Shown: one piece after another, positions 1 to 9,297 of the stretch
How the letters are laid out: the number at the start of each line of letters is the position of its first letter
How positions within the stretch are numbered: position 1 is the first letter of the stretch
Assembly: GCA_023664455.1 (NCBI GenBank)
Contig: JAMPFM010000012.1
Span: forward strand, 1 to 60,924
Reading direction: 5' to 3'
Length of the DNA: 60,924 nt
Origin: Blautia sp.
GTDB taxonomy: Bacteria; Bacillota; Clostridia; Lachnospirales; Lachnospiraceae
Notes under the pieces: generated by a model
Database searches by the model: none
What the model saw: only the letters and a program-made list of their open reading frames with translations
Told to the model about the DNA's origin: nothing
Program-made: the position numbers and the translations under genes

Positions 1-16
1 CCGCAAACCCTTGATT

Positions 17-1531
17 TTACTGGTTTTCTTTGCCGAGTGACTTCATCGTCGGGAACAACAGCACATCCCGAATCGCCGGCGAATTGGTCAGCAACATGAC
101 AAGTCTGTCAATTCCGTAGCCGATGCCGCCCGTCGGGGGCATACCGATTTCCAGTGCGTTCAGGAAGTCTTCGTCCGTGTGATTCGCTTCCTCGTCACCT
201 GCGGCAAAGGCTTCTTCCTGCGCCTTGAAACGCTCTCGCTGGTCGATGGGGTCGTTCAGCTCTGAATAGGCGTTGCACATTTCCCGGCAGGTAATAAAGA
301 GTTCAAAACGTTCCACATAGTCCGGGTTGTCCGGCTTCTTTTTGGTCAGCGGGGATATCTCAATTGGATGATCCATGATAAAAGTGGGCTGCACCAGATG
401 TTCCTCCACAAATTCCTCGAAGAACAGATTCAGGATATCGCCTTTTTTATGCCGCTCTTCGTAGTGGACTTCTTTCTCATCCGCTATTTTTTTCGCCGCC
501 TCGGTGTCTTCTATTTCGTTGAAATCCACGCCCGCATATTTTTTCACGGCTTCTATCATAGTCATTCTTTCAAAAGGTTTTCCTAAGTCGATTTCCACGT
601 CGCCGTAGGGAATCAGGGTTGTCCCGCAGACTTCCTTTGCCACATGGCGGAACATATTCTCGGTCAAATCCATCATGCCGTAATAGTCCGTATATGCCTG
701 ATACAGTTCCATCAGTGTAAATTCCGGGTTGTGTCTCGTATCCAGTCCCTCATTTCTGAAAACGCGCCCGATTTCATAGACTTTTTCCATGCCGCCTACA
801 ATCAGTCTTTTCAGATAAAGTTCCAAGGATATGCGGAGTTTTACGTCCTCATCCAGCGCGTTATAGTGGGTTTCAAAAGGTCTTGCCGCCGCGCCGCCGG
901 CATTGGACACAAGCATCGGTGTTTCCACTTCCAGAAAGCCCTGCCCGTCCAGATAGCGTCTGATGGAGCTGATAATTTTGGAGCGCATGACGAAGGTCTT
1001 TTTTACCTCTTCATTCATAATCAAATCCGTATATCGTTGGCGGTAACGGATATCCGTATTCACCAGACCATGATATTTTTCCGGCAGAATCTGCAGACTC
1101 TTGGATAACAGGGTGACTTTCGCCGCATGAATGGAAATTTCGCCGGTCTTGGTCTTGAAGACCTCGCCTTCTATGCCTACGATATCGCCCACGTCGTATT
1201 TCTTGAAATCGGCATAAGCTTCTTCCCCGATGCTGTCCCTTGCCACATACGACTGGATATTTCCCTCTAAATCCTGTACATTGCAAAAAGAGGCTTTGCC
1301 CATGACGCGTTTGGACATAATGCGACCGGCAATGGACACACCCTGACCTTCCATCGTCTCAAAATGATCTTTTATTTCCTGGCTGTGATGCGTCACGTCA
1401 TATTTGGTAATGACAAAAGGGTCTTTGCCGTTTTCCTGTAAAGCGGCAAGCTTCTCGCGTCTTACCTTTAAAAGCTGGTTAATATCCTGAACCTGTTGTC
1501 CGTTATTGCTCTGATTCTGCTGTTGTGCCAT
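17..1531 (-). CDS. lysS: Lysyl-tRNA synthetase, class II
   Basis: Charges tRNA-Lys with lysine in the cytoplasm. The 504-residue product has an N-terminal OB-fold anticodon-binding region (about residues 50-160) and a class II catalytic core: motif 2 contains FRNEGLDTRHNPEFT and motif 3 is GIGYGIDRLVML near the C terminus. The frame stays open 51 bases further upstream, but the ATG at 1531 (MAQQQNQ...) has AAAGGA ten bases ahead of it, so I chose it. It is the last gene of a leftward run after greA, from which it is separated by about 150 bp with no clear terminator. Family assignment is certain; the start is likely. Confidence 0.97.
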   Translation of the reverse strand: MAQQQNQSNNGQQVQDINQLLKVRREKLAALQENGKDPFVITKYDVTHHSQEIKDHFETMEGQGVSIAGRIMSKRVMGKASFCNVQDLEGNIQSYVARDSIGEEAYADFKKYDVGDIVGIEGEVFKTKTGEISIHAAKVTLLSKSLQILPEKYHGLVNTDIRYRQRYTDLIMNEEVKKTFVMRSKIISSIRRYLDGQGFLEVETPMLVSNAGGAAARPFETHYNALDEDVKLRISLELYLKRLIVGGMEKVYEIGRVFRNEGLDTRHNPEFTLMELYQAYTDYYGMMDLTENMFRHVAKEVCGTTLIPYGDVEIDLGKPFERMTMIEAVKKYAGVDFNEIEDTEAAKKIADEKEVHYEERHKKGDILNLFFEEFVEEHLVQPTFIMDHPIEISPLTKKKPDNPDYVERFELFITCREMCNAYSELNDPIDQRERFKAQEEAFAAGDEEANHTDEDFLNALEIGMPPTGGIGYGIDRLVMLLTNSPAIRDVLLFPTMKSLGKENQ

Positions 1532-1680
1532 CTTATATTTTTCCTTTCGCTCTCGTTGACTCATTCCGGCATTCGGGGGCATCCGCCTTTTCCCGCTTCC
1601 ATGCCCTGCATTTCTCTCAGCCTGTACATTTACAGCCCATGCATTGTCGCTACAGGGCGCCGCCCCGGTGTTGCCATCTA

Positions 1681-2163
1681 TTAGTTCGACCTCTGGATTT
1701 GCAATACCTTATATTGTAAAACGCCTGCCTGTGTCTCTACCTCCACGACATCGCCTATTTTACTGCCAATCAGCGCCTTGCCTACCGGGGACTCGTTGGA
1801 AATTTTTCCCTTTAAGCTGTTTGCTTCGGTGGAACCAACGATTTTATACTCTAGTTCCTCTGCATATTCCATATCCAGAATCGTAACCTGGCAGCCGATG
1901 TTGATTTTATCCAAATCGACTTCATCCTCTACGACGACTTCTGCGTTTTTCAGAATCTTTTCCAGTTCTTCGATTCTGGTCTCAATATCACGCTGTTCGT
2001 CTTTTGCCGCATCATACTCGGCGTTTTCGGATAAGTCGCCCTGTTCCCTCGCCTCTTTGATTTTCTGCGCCACTTCCTGCCGTTTCACGACTTTCAGCTC
2101 GTGCAGCTCATTCTCATATTTTCTTAATCCTTCATACGTTAAAATATTCTTTTTTTCTTCCAT
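1681..2163 (-). CDS. greA: Transcription elongation factor GreA
   Basis: Binds the RNA polymerase secondary channel and stimulates cleavage of backtracked transcripts. The 160 residues match the usual GreA length: an N-terminal antiparallel coiled coil whose tip carries the acidic GDLSENAEYDAA motif (about residues 42-53), then an FKBP-like C-terminal domain containing GSKIGDVVEVET. The start has GGAAAGGA about eight bases upstream. It sits between the unknown gene at 2214 and lysS on the same strand, 50 bp from the former, so co-transcription is likely. Confidence 0.97.
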   Translation of the reverse strand: MEEKKNILTYEGLRKYENELHELKVVKRQEVAQKIKEAREQGDLSENAEYDAAKDEQRDIETRIEELEKILKNAEVVVEDEVDLDKINIGCQVTILDMEYAEELEYKIVGSTEANSLKGKISNESPVGKALIGSKIGDVVEVETQAGVLQYKVLQIQRSN

Positions 2164-2213
2164 GACAAATCGTCCTTTCCAGTCTATATTTTCTATTTTT
2201 CTTCCGTTATGCC

Positions 2214-3110
2214 TTATGCCTGATTAACTAATTTATCATAACCACTTTTTACTACAGTGTCAAGGTATTTCCACGGGGACAGATAGGAAACTTCCCGATA
2301 TTTTTTCTGTAGCAGCAATCTCTTTTTTTCACAAGAGGCTACGTCTAAATAGACGCTTCCCGCCTGTAATGCACGCCAGGGAAAAGAACCTTCATAGCCA
2401 AAATCGAGCACAAGAAATGCGCCTTTTTTCATGCTGTTTTTATACTGCCTGGACTGCAATTCTACATCTTGTACTATCTGGCTGACAAGCCCATATTCGT
2501 AATAAATTTCTTCCACATATTCTTCAATCACTTCCTCCCAATGTTCCCATTCCGGCAAAAAATCTTCCCTGCCATCATAGGCAATCGTCAGATGATTGAT
2601 GCGGGATAAATAGGGCTGTATCATCTCGTCAAATTTCTCTATCTGCTCTTCAGGAAAAAGAGCCGAACCAAGTAAAAGAAGCACGGATTCTGTCCTCAAT
2701 CCTGCTTCCGCAGCCAGAAGTTTTGCGGATAGAGACCAGAATATAGGCAAAAAGGTGTCTGTCTGTTGTCTCTGCGGCTCCTGCGTCCGCAAGTCTTGTT
2801 CCCATGAATCTCTGGCATATTGCTGTGCCGTCTGCCCAAGTAGCTGCCCCAGCGCCGGATGTATCATAATTTCTGGATTTCTTCCATAGGCGGAACGCTC
2901 TGCGATATCGCGCTGTAGGAAACGCAGTAATTTATCCGGTTTCCAGCCTTTCTGTAATGCTGGAATCAGGAGCATGGTCACTGTGACTTCTTCTGTTTCC
3001 ACCACAAAAGAAGACGGCTTTATTTTCCGCCAGAAAGGCATTTTTATGTTTCGTCTGACTCCCGTAATGGTTTCTTCCGCAGCATAATAAAGTATTGTTT
3101 CGTTTCCCAT
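2214..3110 (-). CDS. Conserved-looking protein of unknown function
   Basis: I do not recognise this 298-residue protein. It has no signal peptide or clear membrane segment and is rich in Trp, Tyr and Glu; the middle (EWEHWEEVIEEYVEEIYYEYG) is strongly acidic and probably helical, and the C-terminal 70 residues (FLVLDFGYEGSFPWRAL onward) look like a compact mixed fold. It begins 13 bp after the dusB stop with no obvious Shine-Dalgarno, which suggests translational coupling to dusB. Its place inside a tight housekeeping run, with codon use like its neighbours, argues that it is a real gene. No function is assigned. Confidence 0.8.
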   Translation of the reverse strand: MGNETILYYAAEETITGVRRNIKMPFWRKIKPSSFVVETEEVTVTMLLIPALQKGWKPDKLLRFLQRDIAERSAYGRNPEIMIHPALGQLLGQTAQQYARDSWEQDLRTQEPQRQQTDTFLPIFWSLSAKLLAAEAGLRTESVLLLLGSALFPEEQIEKFDEMIQPYLSRINHLTIAYDGREDFLPEWEHWEEVIEEYVEEIYYEYGLVSQIVQDVELQSRQYKNSMKKGAFLVLDFGYEGSFPWRALQAGSVYLDVASCEKKRLLLQKKYREVSYLSPWKYLDTVVKSGYDKLVNQA

Positions 3111-3123
3111 ATGAGAATATACG

Positions 3124-4083
3124 CTACATGTTCTCTATTAATTCCTCTAACGCTTCAAAATTTTCCACCGTATTGACCTGCTGCCTGAGCTGGGCGGAAT
3201 GGGGCATACCGGCGGTATACCAGGATATGTGTTTGCGCATTTCACGCACGCCTGTATATTCCCCTTTGCATTGCAGCTGCAGTCTGCAATGCCGCAGCAT
3301 CACCTCTTTGCGCTCCTGTTTCGTCGGCGCAGGGACGCTTGCCCCTTTTTCCAGATAGGCGGCGATTTCCCGGAATATCCAGGGATTTCCTCTTGCTGCC
3401 CGCCCTATCATAATTCCGTCGCAGCCTGTCTGGCGCAGCATTTTAGCCGCGCTTTCCCCATCTATGATGTCGCCGTTACCGATAACCGGAATGGATAGCG
3501 CCTCTTTTACTCTGGCAATGATTTCCCAGTCCGCCTCGCCCGCATAGAGCTGTTCCCTCGTCCTGCCATGCACCGCGATGGCGGCAGCGCCGGAATCCTC
3601 CAGAATTTTCGCCATCTCTACGGCGTTTCTATGGTCTTTGTCAAAGCCGCTGCGGATTTTTACCGTAACGGGTTTCTGGATTGCTTTCGCCACCGAAGAG
3701 ACAATTTCCCCTGCCAGTTTCGGATTTTTCATAAGCGCGGAGCCTTCGCCGTTGCCGACGACTTTGGGCACCGGGCATCCCATATTGATATCTAAGATAG
3801 AAAAAGGTCGCATTTCTATCTGTTTTGCCATCTCACTGATGATTCTGGCGTCGGAACCAAACAGTTGTAGAGATACCGGCGTTTCCTGGGGATGAATCTC
3901 CAGCAGGGATTCCGTATTTTTATTCTTGTATAAAATCGCCTTCGCACTGACCATTTCCGTACAGACAAGCCCCGCTCCCTGTTCCTTGCAAAGCAGACGG
4001 AAAGGCAGGTCCGTTACACCTGCCATAGGCGCGAGTATCACTTGATTATCCAGTAAGACATTTCCTATTTTCAGCTTCCCCAT
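3124..4083 (-). CDS. dusB: tRNA-dihydrouridine synthase, DusB/NifR3 type
   Basis: FMN-dependent reduction of uridines to dihydrouridine in tRNA. At 319 residues it has the TIM-barrel start LAPMAGVTDLPFR, the catalytic cysteine in NMGCPVPKV (about residue 100), the FMN-phosphate region VHGRTREQ and the IGNGDI and GIMIGRAARGNPW motifs. GGAGGA lies in the end of the preceding gene, about 12 bases ahead of the ATG, and the gap to that gene is only 8 bp. It belongs to the birA-dusB-greA-lysS run. Subfamily DusB is inferred from overall similarity to NifR3-like proteins. Confidence 0.95.
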   Translation of the reverse strand: MGKLKIGNVLLDNQVILAPMAGVTDLPFRLLCKEQGAGLVCTEMVSAKAILYKNKNTESLLEIHPQETPVSLQLFGSDARIISEMAKQIEMRPFSILDINMGCPVPKVVGNGEGSALMKNPKLAGEIVSSVAKAIQKPVTVKIRSGFDKDHRNAVEMAKILEDSGAAAIAVHGRTREQLYAGEADWEIIARVKEALSIPVIGNGDIIDGESAAKMLRQTGCDGIMIGRAARGNPWIFREIAAYLEKGASVPAPTKQERKEVMLRHCRLQLQCKGEYTGVREMRKHISWYTAGMPHSAQLRQQVNTVENFEALEELIENM

Positions 4084-4091
4084 GCCGTTTC

Positions 4092-4430
4092 TTATTCCTC
4101 CACAAGATTTTCATGCAGGATAAATACCCGGTAGTACAGGCTTAAAGATTCCAGCATTTCCTGTCGGTTTCTACGGATTTCCCGCACCATCAGACCGCTG
4201 CTTATTTCATCATAGAGAAAATCATCTTCCCTGGCGTCGGTTTCTAAAGAGACGCTTCCATCCTCTTCAAAAACAATCGTAAAAATACCGCCCACTTCTT
4301 CCGTGAAAAGCACGCAGATAATGTGCAGCTCTTCCTTGATGGATTCCGGGATTCCGGCAAATTTTTTATTAAAATAATATTTCTGCTCGTAAGCATTCGC
4401 ACCGCAAAGTACCACGCGTTTCTCTTCCAC
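4092..4430 (-). CDS. Small conserved protein, probable DUF6145 family
   Basis: A 112-residue cytoplasmic protein of unknown role. It contains VVLCGANAYEQKYYFN at the N terminus, a beta-rich middle (FTIVFEEDGSVSLETDA) and a C-terminal helix (REIRRNRQEMLESLSLYYRVF). I recall small proteins of this type beside birA in Lachnospiraceae, annotated DUF6145, but cannot verify this here. The frame also has an ATG at 4445, two bases after the birA stop; the sequence GGGAGGG lies inside that extension, five bases before a GTG at 4430, so the GTG is my preferred start. Confidence 0.8.
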   Translation of the reverse strand: MEEKRVVLCGANAYEQKYYFNKKFAGIPESIKEELHIICVLFTEEVGGIFTIVFEEDGSVSLETDAREDDFLYDEISSGLMVREIRRNRQEMLESLSLYYRVFILHENLVEE

Positions 4431-4447
4431 AATTACCCTCCCCATTT

Positions 4448-5446
4448 CTAAACATATCCGTAGACCCCTCTGACAGACACTTCCCCCGCATAAACCGCTA
4501 TGATATCACCGTTTTCCCTTTCTACCAGAAGTTCGCCGGCCGCGTTAATCCCTCGTGCTATCCCGGTATAATTTCCTTTGGGGTCTAATACATTGACCTG
4601 GGCGTTTCTATTCAGAAGCCGCCTATGGTATGCGTCCAGTAAATCGCTTAAATCCAGTTTTATGACAAATGTGTCATAATTCTTTTCAAAATGAGATAAA
4701 ACGCTGCCAATCAACGCCGCCCTGGATATCTGCACCCCCGATTCTATTTTTAAAGAAGTCGCCGTCCGTCGGATTTCCTCTGGAAATTCTTCCGGGCTAT
4801 TGTTATTGACATTGATTCCCACACCGATGACGACAGACTGAATATAATCTGACTCCACTGTCAGTTCTGTTAAAATACCGCATATTTTCTTTTGGTTGAC
4901 AACGACGTCGTTGGGCCATTTGATACCGGCTTCTAACCCTGTGACTTCGGCGACGGCGTCCGCCACGCTAAGCGCCATAATCAGCGTCAGCATAGACGCC
5001 TTATCCGGCGGAAAATCCGGCTTTAACAGAATGGACATATAAATAGCGCTTCCCGCAGGAGACTGCCAGCTTCTTCCTCTTCTTCCCCTGCCTGCCGTCT
5101 GCATATCGGCGACGATAGTCGTCCCATGCGGCGCTCCTTCCTCGGCATACCGCTTTGCATCGATATTGGTAGAGCCGGTCTTTTCCAGATAATATACTTC
5201 CTGCCCGGCCCATACGGTTTCCAGTCGGCTTAAAATCTCACTTTTAGAAAGTGTTTCCGGGCTTTCCAATAAGCGGTATCCTTTATGGGGAATGGATTCA
5301 ATCTGATAGCCTTCTTCTTTTAACTGATTCATGACTTTCCAGACCGCCGTCCTGGATACCTGAAACTGATTGCAGAGCTGCTGCCCCGATACATAATCCC
5401 CACTGCTTCGCAATAGAGAAAGGATATTTGATTTATCCGTTTTCAT
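4448..5446 (-). CDS. birA: Biotin--protein ligase and biotin operon repressor
   Basis: Activates biotin to biotinyl-AMP and transfers it to carboxylase carrier lysines; the fused N-terminal domain should repress biotin genes. Residues 1-65 form a winged helix-turn-helix (VSGQQLCNQFQVSRTAVWKV). The catalytic domain has the biotin/ATP loop GRGRRGRSW (about residues 118-126), KWPNDVVV and the KICGILTEL strand, followed by an SH3-like C-terminal domain. The 332-residue length fits bifunctional BirA. The start has AGAGG nine bases upstream and lies 12 bp after the argF stop. No biotin genes are in the window. Confidence 0.96.
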   Translation of the reverse strand: MKTDKSNILSLLRSSGDYVSGQQLCNQFQVSRTAVWKVMNQLKEEGYQIESIPHKGYRLLESPETLSKSEILSRLETVWAGQEVYYLEKTGSTNIDAKRYAEEGAPHGTTIVADMQTAGRGRRGRSWQSPAGSAIYMSILLKPDFPPDKASMLTLIMALSVADAVAEVTGLEAGIKWPNDVVVNQKKICGILTELTVESDYIQSVVIGVGINVNNNSPEEFPEEIRRTATSLKIESGVQISRAALIGSVLSHFEKNYDTFVIKLDLSDLLDAYHRRLLNRNAQVNVLDPKGNYTGIARGINAAGELLVERENGDIIAVYAGEVSVRGVYGYV

Positions 5447-5458
5447 AGCCCAATACCT

Positions 5459-6460
5459 CTACGCCTCCTGCGGCATCCCTATCGTCGCCGTCATTACCGC
5501 CTTAATCGTGTGCATACGGTTCTCGGCTTCGTCGAATACAATCGACTGTGACGATTCAAATACCTCGTCAGTCACTTCCATCTCAGAAATACCGTATTTC
5601 TCATGGATTTCCTGTCCTATTCTGGTTCCCAGATCATGAAATGCCGGCAGACAGTGCATAAACACCGCTTTTTCGCCTGCGTTTTCCATGACATGACGGT
5701 TGACCTGATAAGGCGTCAAATCTCGAATACGACTTGCCCAGACTTCTTCCGGTTCCCCCATAGAAACCCACACGTCTGTATAAATCACGTCCGCGCCTTT
5801 CGTCCCTTCTTCCACGCTTTCCGTCAGGCGGACGCTTCCGCCTGTCTGCGCCGCGATTTTCTCACACGCTGATACCAGCTCGCTGTCCGGGAAATATGCT
5901 TTCGTCGTGCACGCCGTAAAATGCATTCCCATTTTGGCACAGGCAACCATCAAGGAGTTGCCCATATTATAGCGCGCATCGCCCATATAGGTCAGCCGGA
6001 TGCCTTTCAGATACCCGAAATGCTCCCGGATTGTCAACAAATCCGCCAGCATCTGGGTCGGATGAAACTCATTGGTCAGACCGTTCCACACGGGTACGCC
6101 CGCATGATGCGCCAGCTCTTCCACGATATCCTGTCCAAACCCCCGGTATTCGATTCCCTCATACATGCGTCCCAAAACCCTCGCGGTATCCGCAATGCTT
6201 TCCTTTTTTCCAATCTGGGAGCCCGACGGGTCTAAATAAGTCGTGCCCATGCCCAAATCGTGCGCTGCCACCTCGAAAGAGCAGCGGGTTCTCGTACTCG
6301 TTTTTTCAAAAATTAATGCGACGTTTTTCCCACGGCAAAAATCCACGGGAATGCCTTTCTTCTTTTTCTCTTTTAAGTCCGCCGCCACATCGAGCAGATA
6401 AGTAATTTCCTCTGGTGTAAAATCCAACAATTTTAAAAAATGACGCCCTTTTAAATCCAT
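5459..6460 (-). CDS. argF: Ornithine carbamoyltransferase
   Basis: Forms citrulline from ornithine and carbamoyl phosphate (arginine synthesis, or the reverse in arginine catabolism). The carbamoyl-phosphate loop [11 protein letters not shown] is at about residue 57, the QIGKKES loop follows, the ornithine motif VSMGE is near residue 235 and HCLPAFHD near residue 270. The 333-residue product is complete. The longest frame starts at a TTG two codons upstream, but the ATG at 6460 is ten bases after AAAGGA and is preferred. No arc genes (arcA, arcC) or other arg genes are nearby, so the biosynthetic or catabolic role is open. Confidence 0.94.
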   Translation of the reverse strand: MDLKGRHFLKLLDFTPEEITYLLDVAADLKEKKKKGIPVDFCRGKNVALIFEKTSTRTRCSFEVAAHDLGMGTTYLDPSGSQIGKKESIADTARVLGRMYEGIEYRGFGQDIVEELAHHAGVPVWNGLTNEFHPTQMLADLLTIREHFGYLKGIRLTYMGDARYNMGNSLMVACAKMGMHFTACTTKAYFPDSELVSACEKIAAQTGGSVRLTESVEEGTKGADVIYTDVWVSMGEPEEVWASRIRDLTPYQVNRHVMENAGEKAVFMHCLPAFHDLGTRIGQEIHEKYGISEMEVTDEVFESSQSIVFDEAENRMHTIKAVMTATIGMPQEA

Positions 6461-6552
6461 TTGCAATCTATCCTTTCTTCTGCTGATTTCCTTTTCCTAC
6501 TGCCTTTTTTCCATTGCTGTATATCTGGAAATTGCAGCCAGTTAATCCCACA

Positions 6553-6580
6553 ATAGGACGGTTCCTGAGAACCGCCCTAT
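6553..6580 (-). terminator. Hairpin between the slipin gene and argF
   Basis: Eleven-base stem (ATAGGRCGGTT and complement, one mismatch) with a six-base loop, located 43 bp after the slipin stop in the leftward direction. It lacks a strong U tract on that strand, so termination may be weak or Rho-assisted. Confidence 0.45.
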
Positions 6581-6622
6581 CTTATCGTCTTACCTTATTA
6601 TCACTGCATTGTGATAGCATTT

Positions 6623-7552
6623 CTATTTCAGCACTTCTTTGACTGTAGCTGCAAGCCCCGCCAGTCCCTGAATCTCAGAAGGCACGATAATCTTCGTCGC
6701 CTGGCCGTCCGCCGCTTTCTCAAAAGCTTCCAGACTCTTGATTCTAAGAACCGCTTCGTCCGCGCCCGCTTCCCGGATCATACGGATACCGTCCGCCGTA
6801 GCCTGCTGTACTTTCAGAATCGCCGCAGCTTCACCTTCCGCTTCCCGAATCATTTTCTCTTTCTGTGCTTCCGCGCGCAAAATCGCGGACTGTTTCTCGG
6901 CTTCCGCTTCCAGAATCGCCGACTCTTTATTACCTTCCGCTACTAAGACCGTAGATTTCTTCTCACCTTCTGCACGCAGAATCGCTTCACGACGTTCACG
7001 CTCTGCTTTCATCTGCTTCTCCATCGCATCCTGGATTGCCGCCGGCGGAATGATATTCTTCAGCTCGACCCTGTTTACCTTAATGCCCCACGGGTCGGTT
7101 GCAATATCCAGAGAAGCACGCATCTTCGTGTTAATTACCTCTCTGGAAGTAAGCGTCTGGTCAAGTTCCATCTCACCGATGATATTTCTCAGTGTCGTGG
7201 CGGTCAGATTTTCAATCGCCATAATCGGATTCTCAACGCCGTATGCAAACAGCTTCGGATCCGTAATCTGATAAAATACAACCGTATCAATCCGCATCGT
7301 AACATTATCTTTCGTAATTACCGGCTGCGGTGCAAAATCTACAACCTGCTCTTTCAAAATAACTCTTTTTGCCACCTTATCAATAAACGGCATCTTGAAA
7401 TGCAGTCCTACCGGCCATGTCTGCTGATACGCGCCCAGACGCTCTACAACATAGGCATAAGCCTGGGGCACAATTTTAATACAGGATGCCACCATGATAA
7501 TCAGCAAAATCAACACAATTACAATAAAAAATAATCCACCAAATCCACGCAT
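6623..7552 (-). CDS. SPFH/stomatin-like membrane protein (slipin/QmcA type)
   Basis: A prohibitin-fold scaffold protein of membrane microdomains. The 309 residues open with one membrane segment (about 6-27, LFFIVIVLILLIIMVASCI), then the SPFH domain (YAYVVERLGAYQQTWPVGLHF through VNRVELKNIIPP) and a long Ala/Glu coiled coil (REAILRAEGEKK... about 190-265) that drives oligomerisation. AGAGAGGG six bases before the ATG overlaps the end of the NfeD gene, so the two genes are translationally coupled. The partner NfeD protein is characteristic for this family. Confidence 0.95.
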   Translation of the reverse strand: MRGFGGLFFIVIVLILLIIMVASCIKIVPQAYAYVVERLGAYQQTWPVGLHFKMPFIDKVAKRVILKEQVVDFAPQPVITKDNVTMRIDTVVFYQITDPKLFAYGVENPIMAIENLTATTLRNIIGEMELDQTLTSREVINTKMRASLDIATDPWGIKVNRVELKNIIPPAAIQDAMEKQMKAERERREAILRAEGEKKSTVLVAEGNKESAILEAEAEKQSAILRAEAQKEKMIREAEGEAAAILKVQQATADGIRMIREAGADEAVLRIKSLEAFEKAADGQATKIIVPSEIQGLAGLAATVKEVLK

Positions 7553-7554
7553 CT

Positions 7555-8001
7555 CTAACCCTCTCTTCTTTCTTCTACAATTAGTTTCACGCCATCTACG
7601 CCCAGTATCGTCACAACCGCTCCTACCGGCAGCGTCACGTCATGGTAGCTGCTTCTTGCAGACCATTCCATACCGCCCGTATTCACCTGTCCGATACCTT
7701 CCAGATTGTTAATCTCGCTGATGACGATTGCCTGTCTTCCAATCAGGCTCTCTACATTGGTTCTGACTCTGTCTTTGTTAAAATATTTGACAGCAATTGG
7801 TCTTGTAAAATATAACAGCAGTAATGACACCACTAAGAAAAGCAGAATCTGCAATGCCAGCGGCGTGCCCGGTATGGATATCAGCGCAGCAACTAACGCG
7901 CCGCCCGCAAACCATATCGTCGTCAATCCCATAGTTGCCAGTTCGACTACTACCAGGATGACTAAAAGCACAAGCCATACAATTGTCATATTGAAACCCA
8001 T
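7555..8001 (-). CDS. NfeD-like membrane protein
   Basis: A 148-residue partner of the slipin encoded next. Three hydrophobic segments occupy roughly residues 3-70 (VWLVLLVILVVVELATMG, ALVAALISIPG, ALQILLFLVVSLLLLYF), followed by the soluble OB-fold NfeD domain (SLIGRQAIVISEI ... VGAVVTILGVDGVKLIVE). AAAGGGG directly abuts the first in-frame ATG at 8010, whereas the ATG at 8001 has the normal nine-base spacing, so 8001 is preferred. NfeD-slipin pairs are thought to act together in membrane quality control or raft organisation; the specific role is not shown here. Confidence 0.92.
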   Translation of the reverse strand: MGFNMTIVWLVLLVILVVVELATMGLTTIWFAGGALVAALISIPGTPLALQILLFLVVSLLLLYFTRPIAVKYFNKDRVRTNVESLIGRQAIVISEINNLEGIGQVNTGGMEWSARSSYHDVTLPVGAVVTILGVDGVKLIVEERREG

Positions 8002-8028
8002 AATCATCATCCCCTTTACTTCTTTTCT

Positions 8029-8057
8029 ATTCTACTATATTCTGTCCACAGAAACAA
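8029..8057 (-). promoter_or_regulatory. Promoter of the NfeD-slipin operon
   Basis: TTGTTT (8052-8057) and TAGAAT (8029-8034) on the minus strand with a 17-base spacer, about 30 bp ahead of the start codon. Confidence 0.55.
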
Positions 8058-8122
8058 GAAATTTTCGTCCGCTTTGCCAATTATTTTTATTTGCTCTTTT
8101 GTTATCCTTTTTTAACATTAAC

Positions 8123-8147
8123 AATGGCGCCGCTTTCCGACGCCATT
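8123..8147 (-). terminator. Hairpin after the wall hydrolase gene
   Basis: Seven-base stem AATGGCG/CGCCATT beginning four bases after the stop of the gene at 8152. The following leftward sequence has only scattered T residues, so terminator strength is uncertain. Confidence 0.4.
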
Positions 8148-8151
8148 TCTT

Positions 8152-9228
8152 TTACCAAAATACCTGATTGTCTATCTGTATTCCATCGTGATTGCCCGCT
8201 CTTCTAAAGTGGGTTGCACCGCCTACATTGCTAGCTCCCGCAAGGGCTTCCTGTGCCGCCTGTACGCAGCTTTCGGCTATATTTCCGTTGTAGTAGACCT
8301 TTGCCACTTTCCCGTTAATCGCCGGTGTAAACTGTCCCGATGCATAAATAACACCTGATATTGTATTCGGATATGCACCGCTTCTGACCCTGTTCATAAC
8401 AACCGCGCCCACTGCCAGTTTTCCATCATAGGATTCCGCGCCCGCCTCGCAATGGATTAGCGCTGCCAGCAGCCGCAAATCGTCTCCCTCCGCCATAATC
8501 GCTTCGTTTACATTCTGAACCGCTTTTCTCTTGGCTTCGGCCTCTGCTTCTTCCCGCTGTTTAATCGCTTCCATCGTCTCGCCTTCGTCGATATGGAAAT
8601 CCATATTGACATATTCCGCCGAGACGTAGGCGGTATCTTTTTCAAAACTAACGCTGACCCATTCGTTATTAATCACTTCAATGACTTCCAGCTCATCATC
8701 CTGCGACAACAGTCCCAGGATTTCCGAGTCCGTATCGGGCGCCTGGCGCACCCGGAGCGTTTCTGTTTCAATCGTCACAATCATATTGCCAACTTCGCTC
8801 GCCATCTCTTTTGCATCTTCATCAAACAACAGATATTCGTCGCTTGCCCATCCGACTAAATCCCCGGACTGCAATTTCGTCCATCCGTCTTTTCTTTCCA
8901 ATATCCTGCCGCCGCAGTCCTTATAGAGAAGACCTACTTTATCAGATTCCTCCGTTGCTTCCGCGCGCACATTCAACGCCTGTTTCACATCCGCCATGAC
9001 TAAGTCCGACTTCGACCTTGCGGCTTCCTCCGCTATTTCCGACAATTCCCGTATCGCTTCCTCATTATCGGAAGAACCCGTCTCGATAATACTGGAAATC
9101 CCCACATTCAAAGAATCCAAATATTCCTTTGTGCTAGACGCATCAGCATCTATACTCATTCCATAAAGCATACCCAGACTCAGGAAAAGCCCGGATATTA
9201 TAAGAAATATGCCTCTGCCCTTCAACAT
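8152..9228 (-). CDS. SleB-type cell wall hydrolase with two SH3 domains
   Basis: Probable secreted peptidoglycan hydrolase. A signal segment occupies residues 5-30 (FLIISGLFLSLGMLYGMSIDADA). Two bacterial SH3 domains follow (about 85-140, ALNVRAEATEESDKVG; about 150-210, TLRVRQAPDTDSEILG), then an Ala/Glu-rich linker and a C-terminal hydrolase_2/SleB domain (about 240-358) with LIHCEAGAESYDGKLAVGAV, where the Glu of HCEAG is the expected catalytic residue, and GATHFRRAG. Start: AGGAGG-like GGAGG nine bases upstream. It has a strong promoter and a WalR-like box in its leader, which fits wall-hydrolase control. Sporulation role is not implied by context. Confidence 0.92.
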   Translation of the reverse strand: MLKGRGIFLIISGLFLSLGMLYGMSIDADASSTKEYLDSLNVGISSIIETGSSDNEEAIRELSEIAEEAARSKSDLVMADVKQALNVRAEATEESDKVGLLYKDCGGRILERKDGWTKLQSGDLVGWASDEYLLFDEDAKEMASEVGNMIVTIETETLRVRQAPDTDSEILGLLSQDDELEVIEVINNEWVSVSFEKDTAYVSAEYVNMDFHIDEGETMEAIKQREEAEAEAKRKAVQNVNEAIMAEGDDLRLLAALIHCEAGAESYDGKLAVGAVVMNRVRSGAYPNTISGVIYASGQFTPAINGKVAKVYYNGNIAESCVQAAQEALAGASNVGGATHFRRAGNHDGIQIDNQVFW

Positions 9229-9265
9229 GAATATTTACCTCCGTTTACTAATTGGTTTCAAAAGT

Positions 9266-9282
9266 ATTACAAAAGTATTACA
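9266..9282 (-). promoter_or_regulatory. Candidate WalR box of the SleB-type hydrolase gene
   Basis: On the minus strand the sequence reads TGTAAT-ACTTT-TGTAAT, an exact match to the published WalR (YycF) consensus of two TGTWAH hexamers separated by five bases. It lies about 15 bases downstream of the -10 hexamer, the arrangement expected for repression rather than activation. Confidence 0.6.
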
Positions 9283-9297
9283 CTTTTTGTATTGGTT

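Noticed and set aside
1532-1680. A T-box leader ahead of lysS.
   Set aside because: The 150-bp gap lacks the AGGGTGG-type T-box core and an antiterminator/terminator pair, and lysS appears to be read through from greA.
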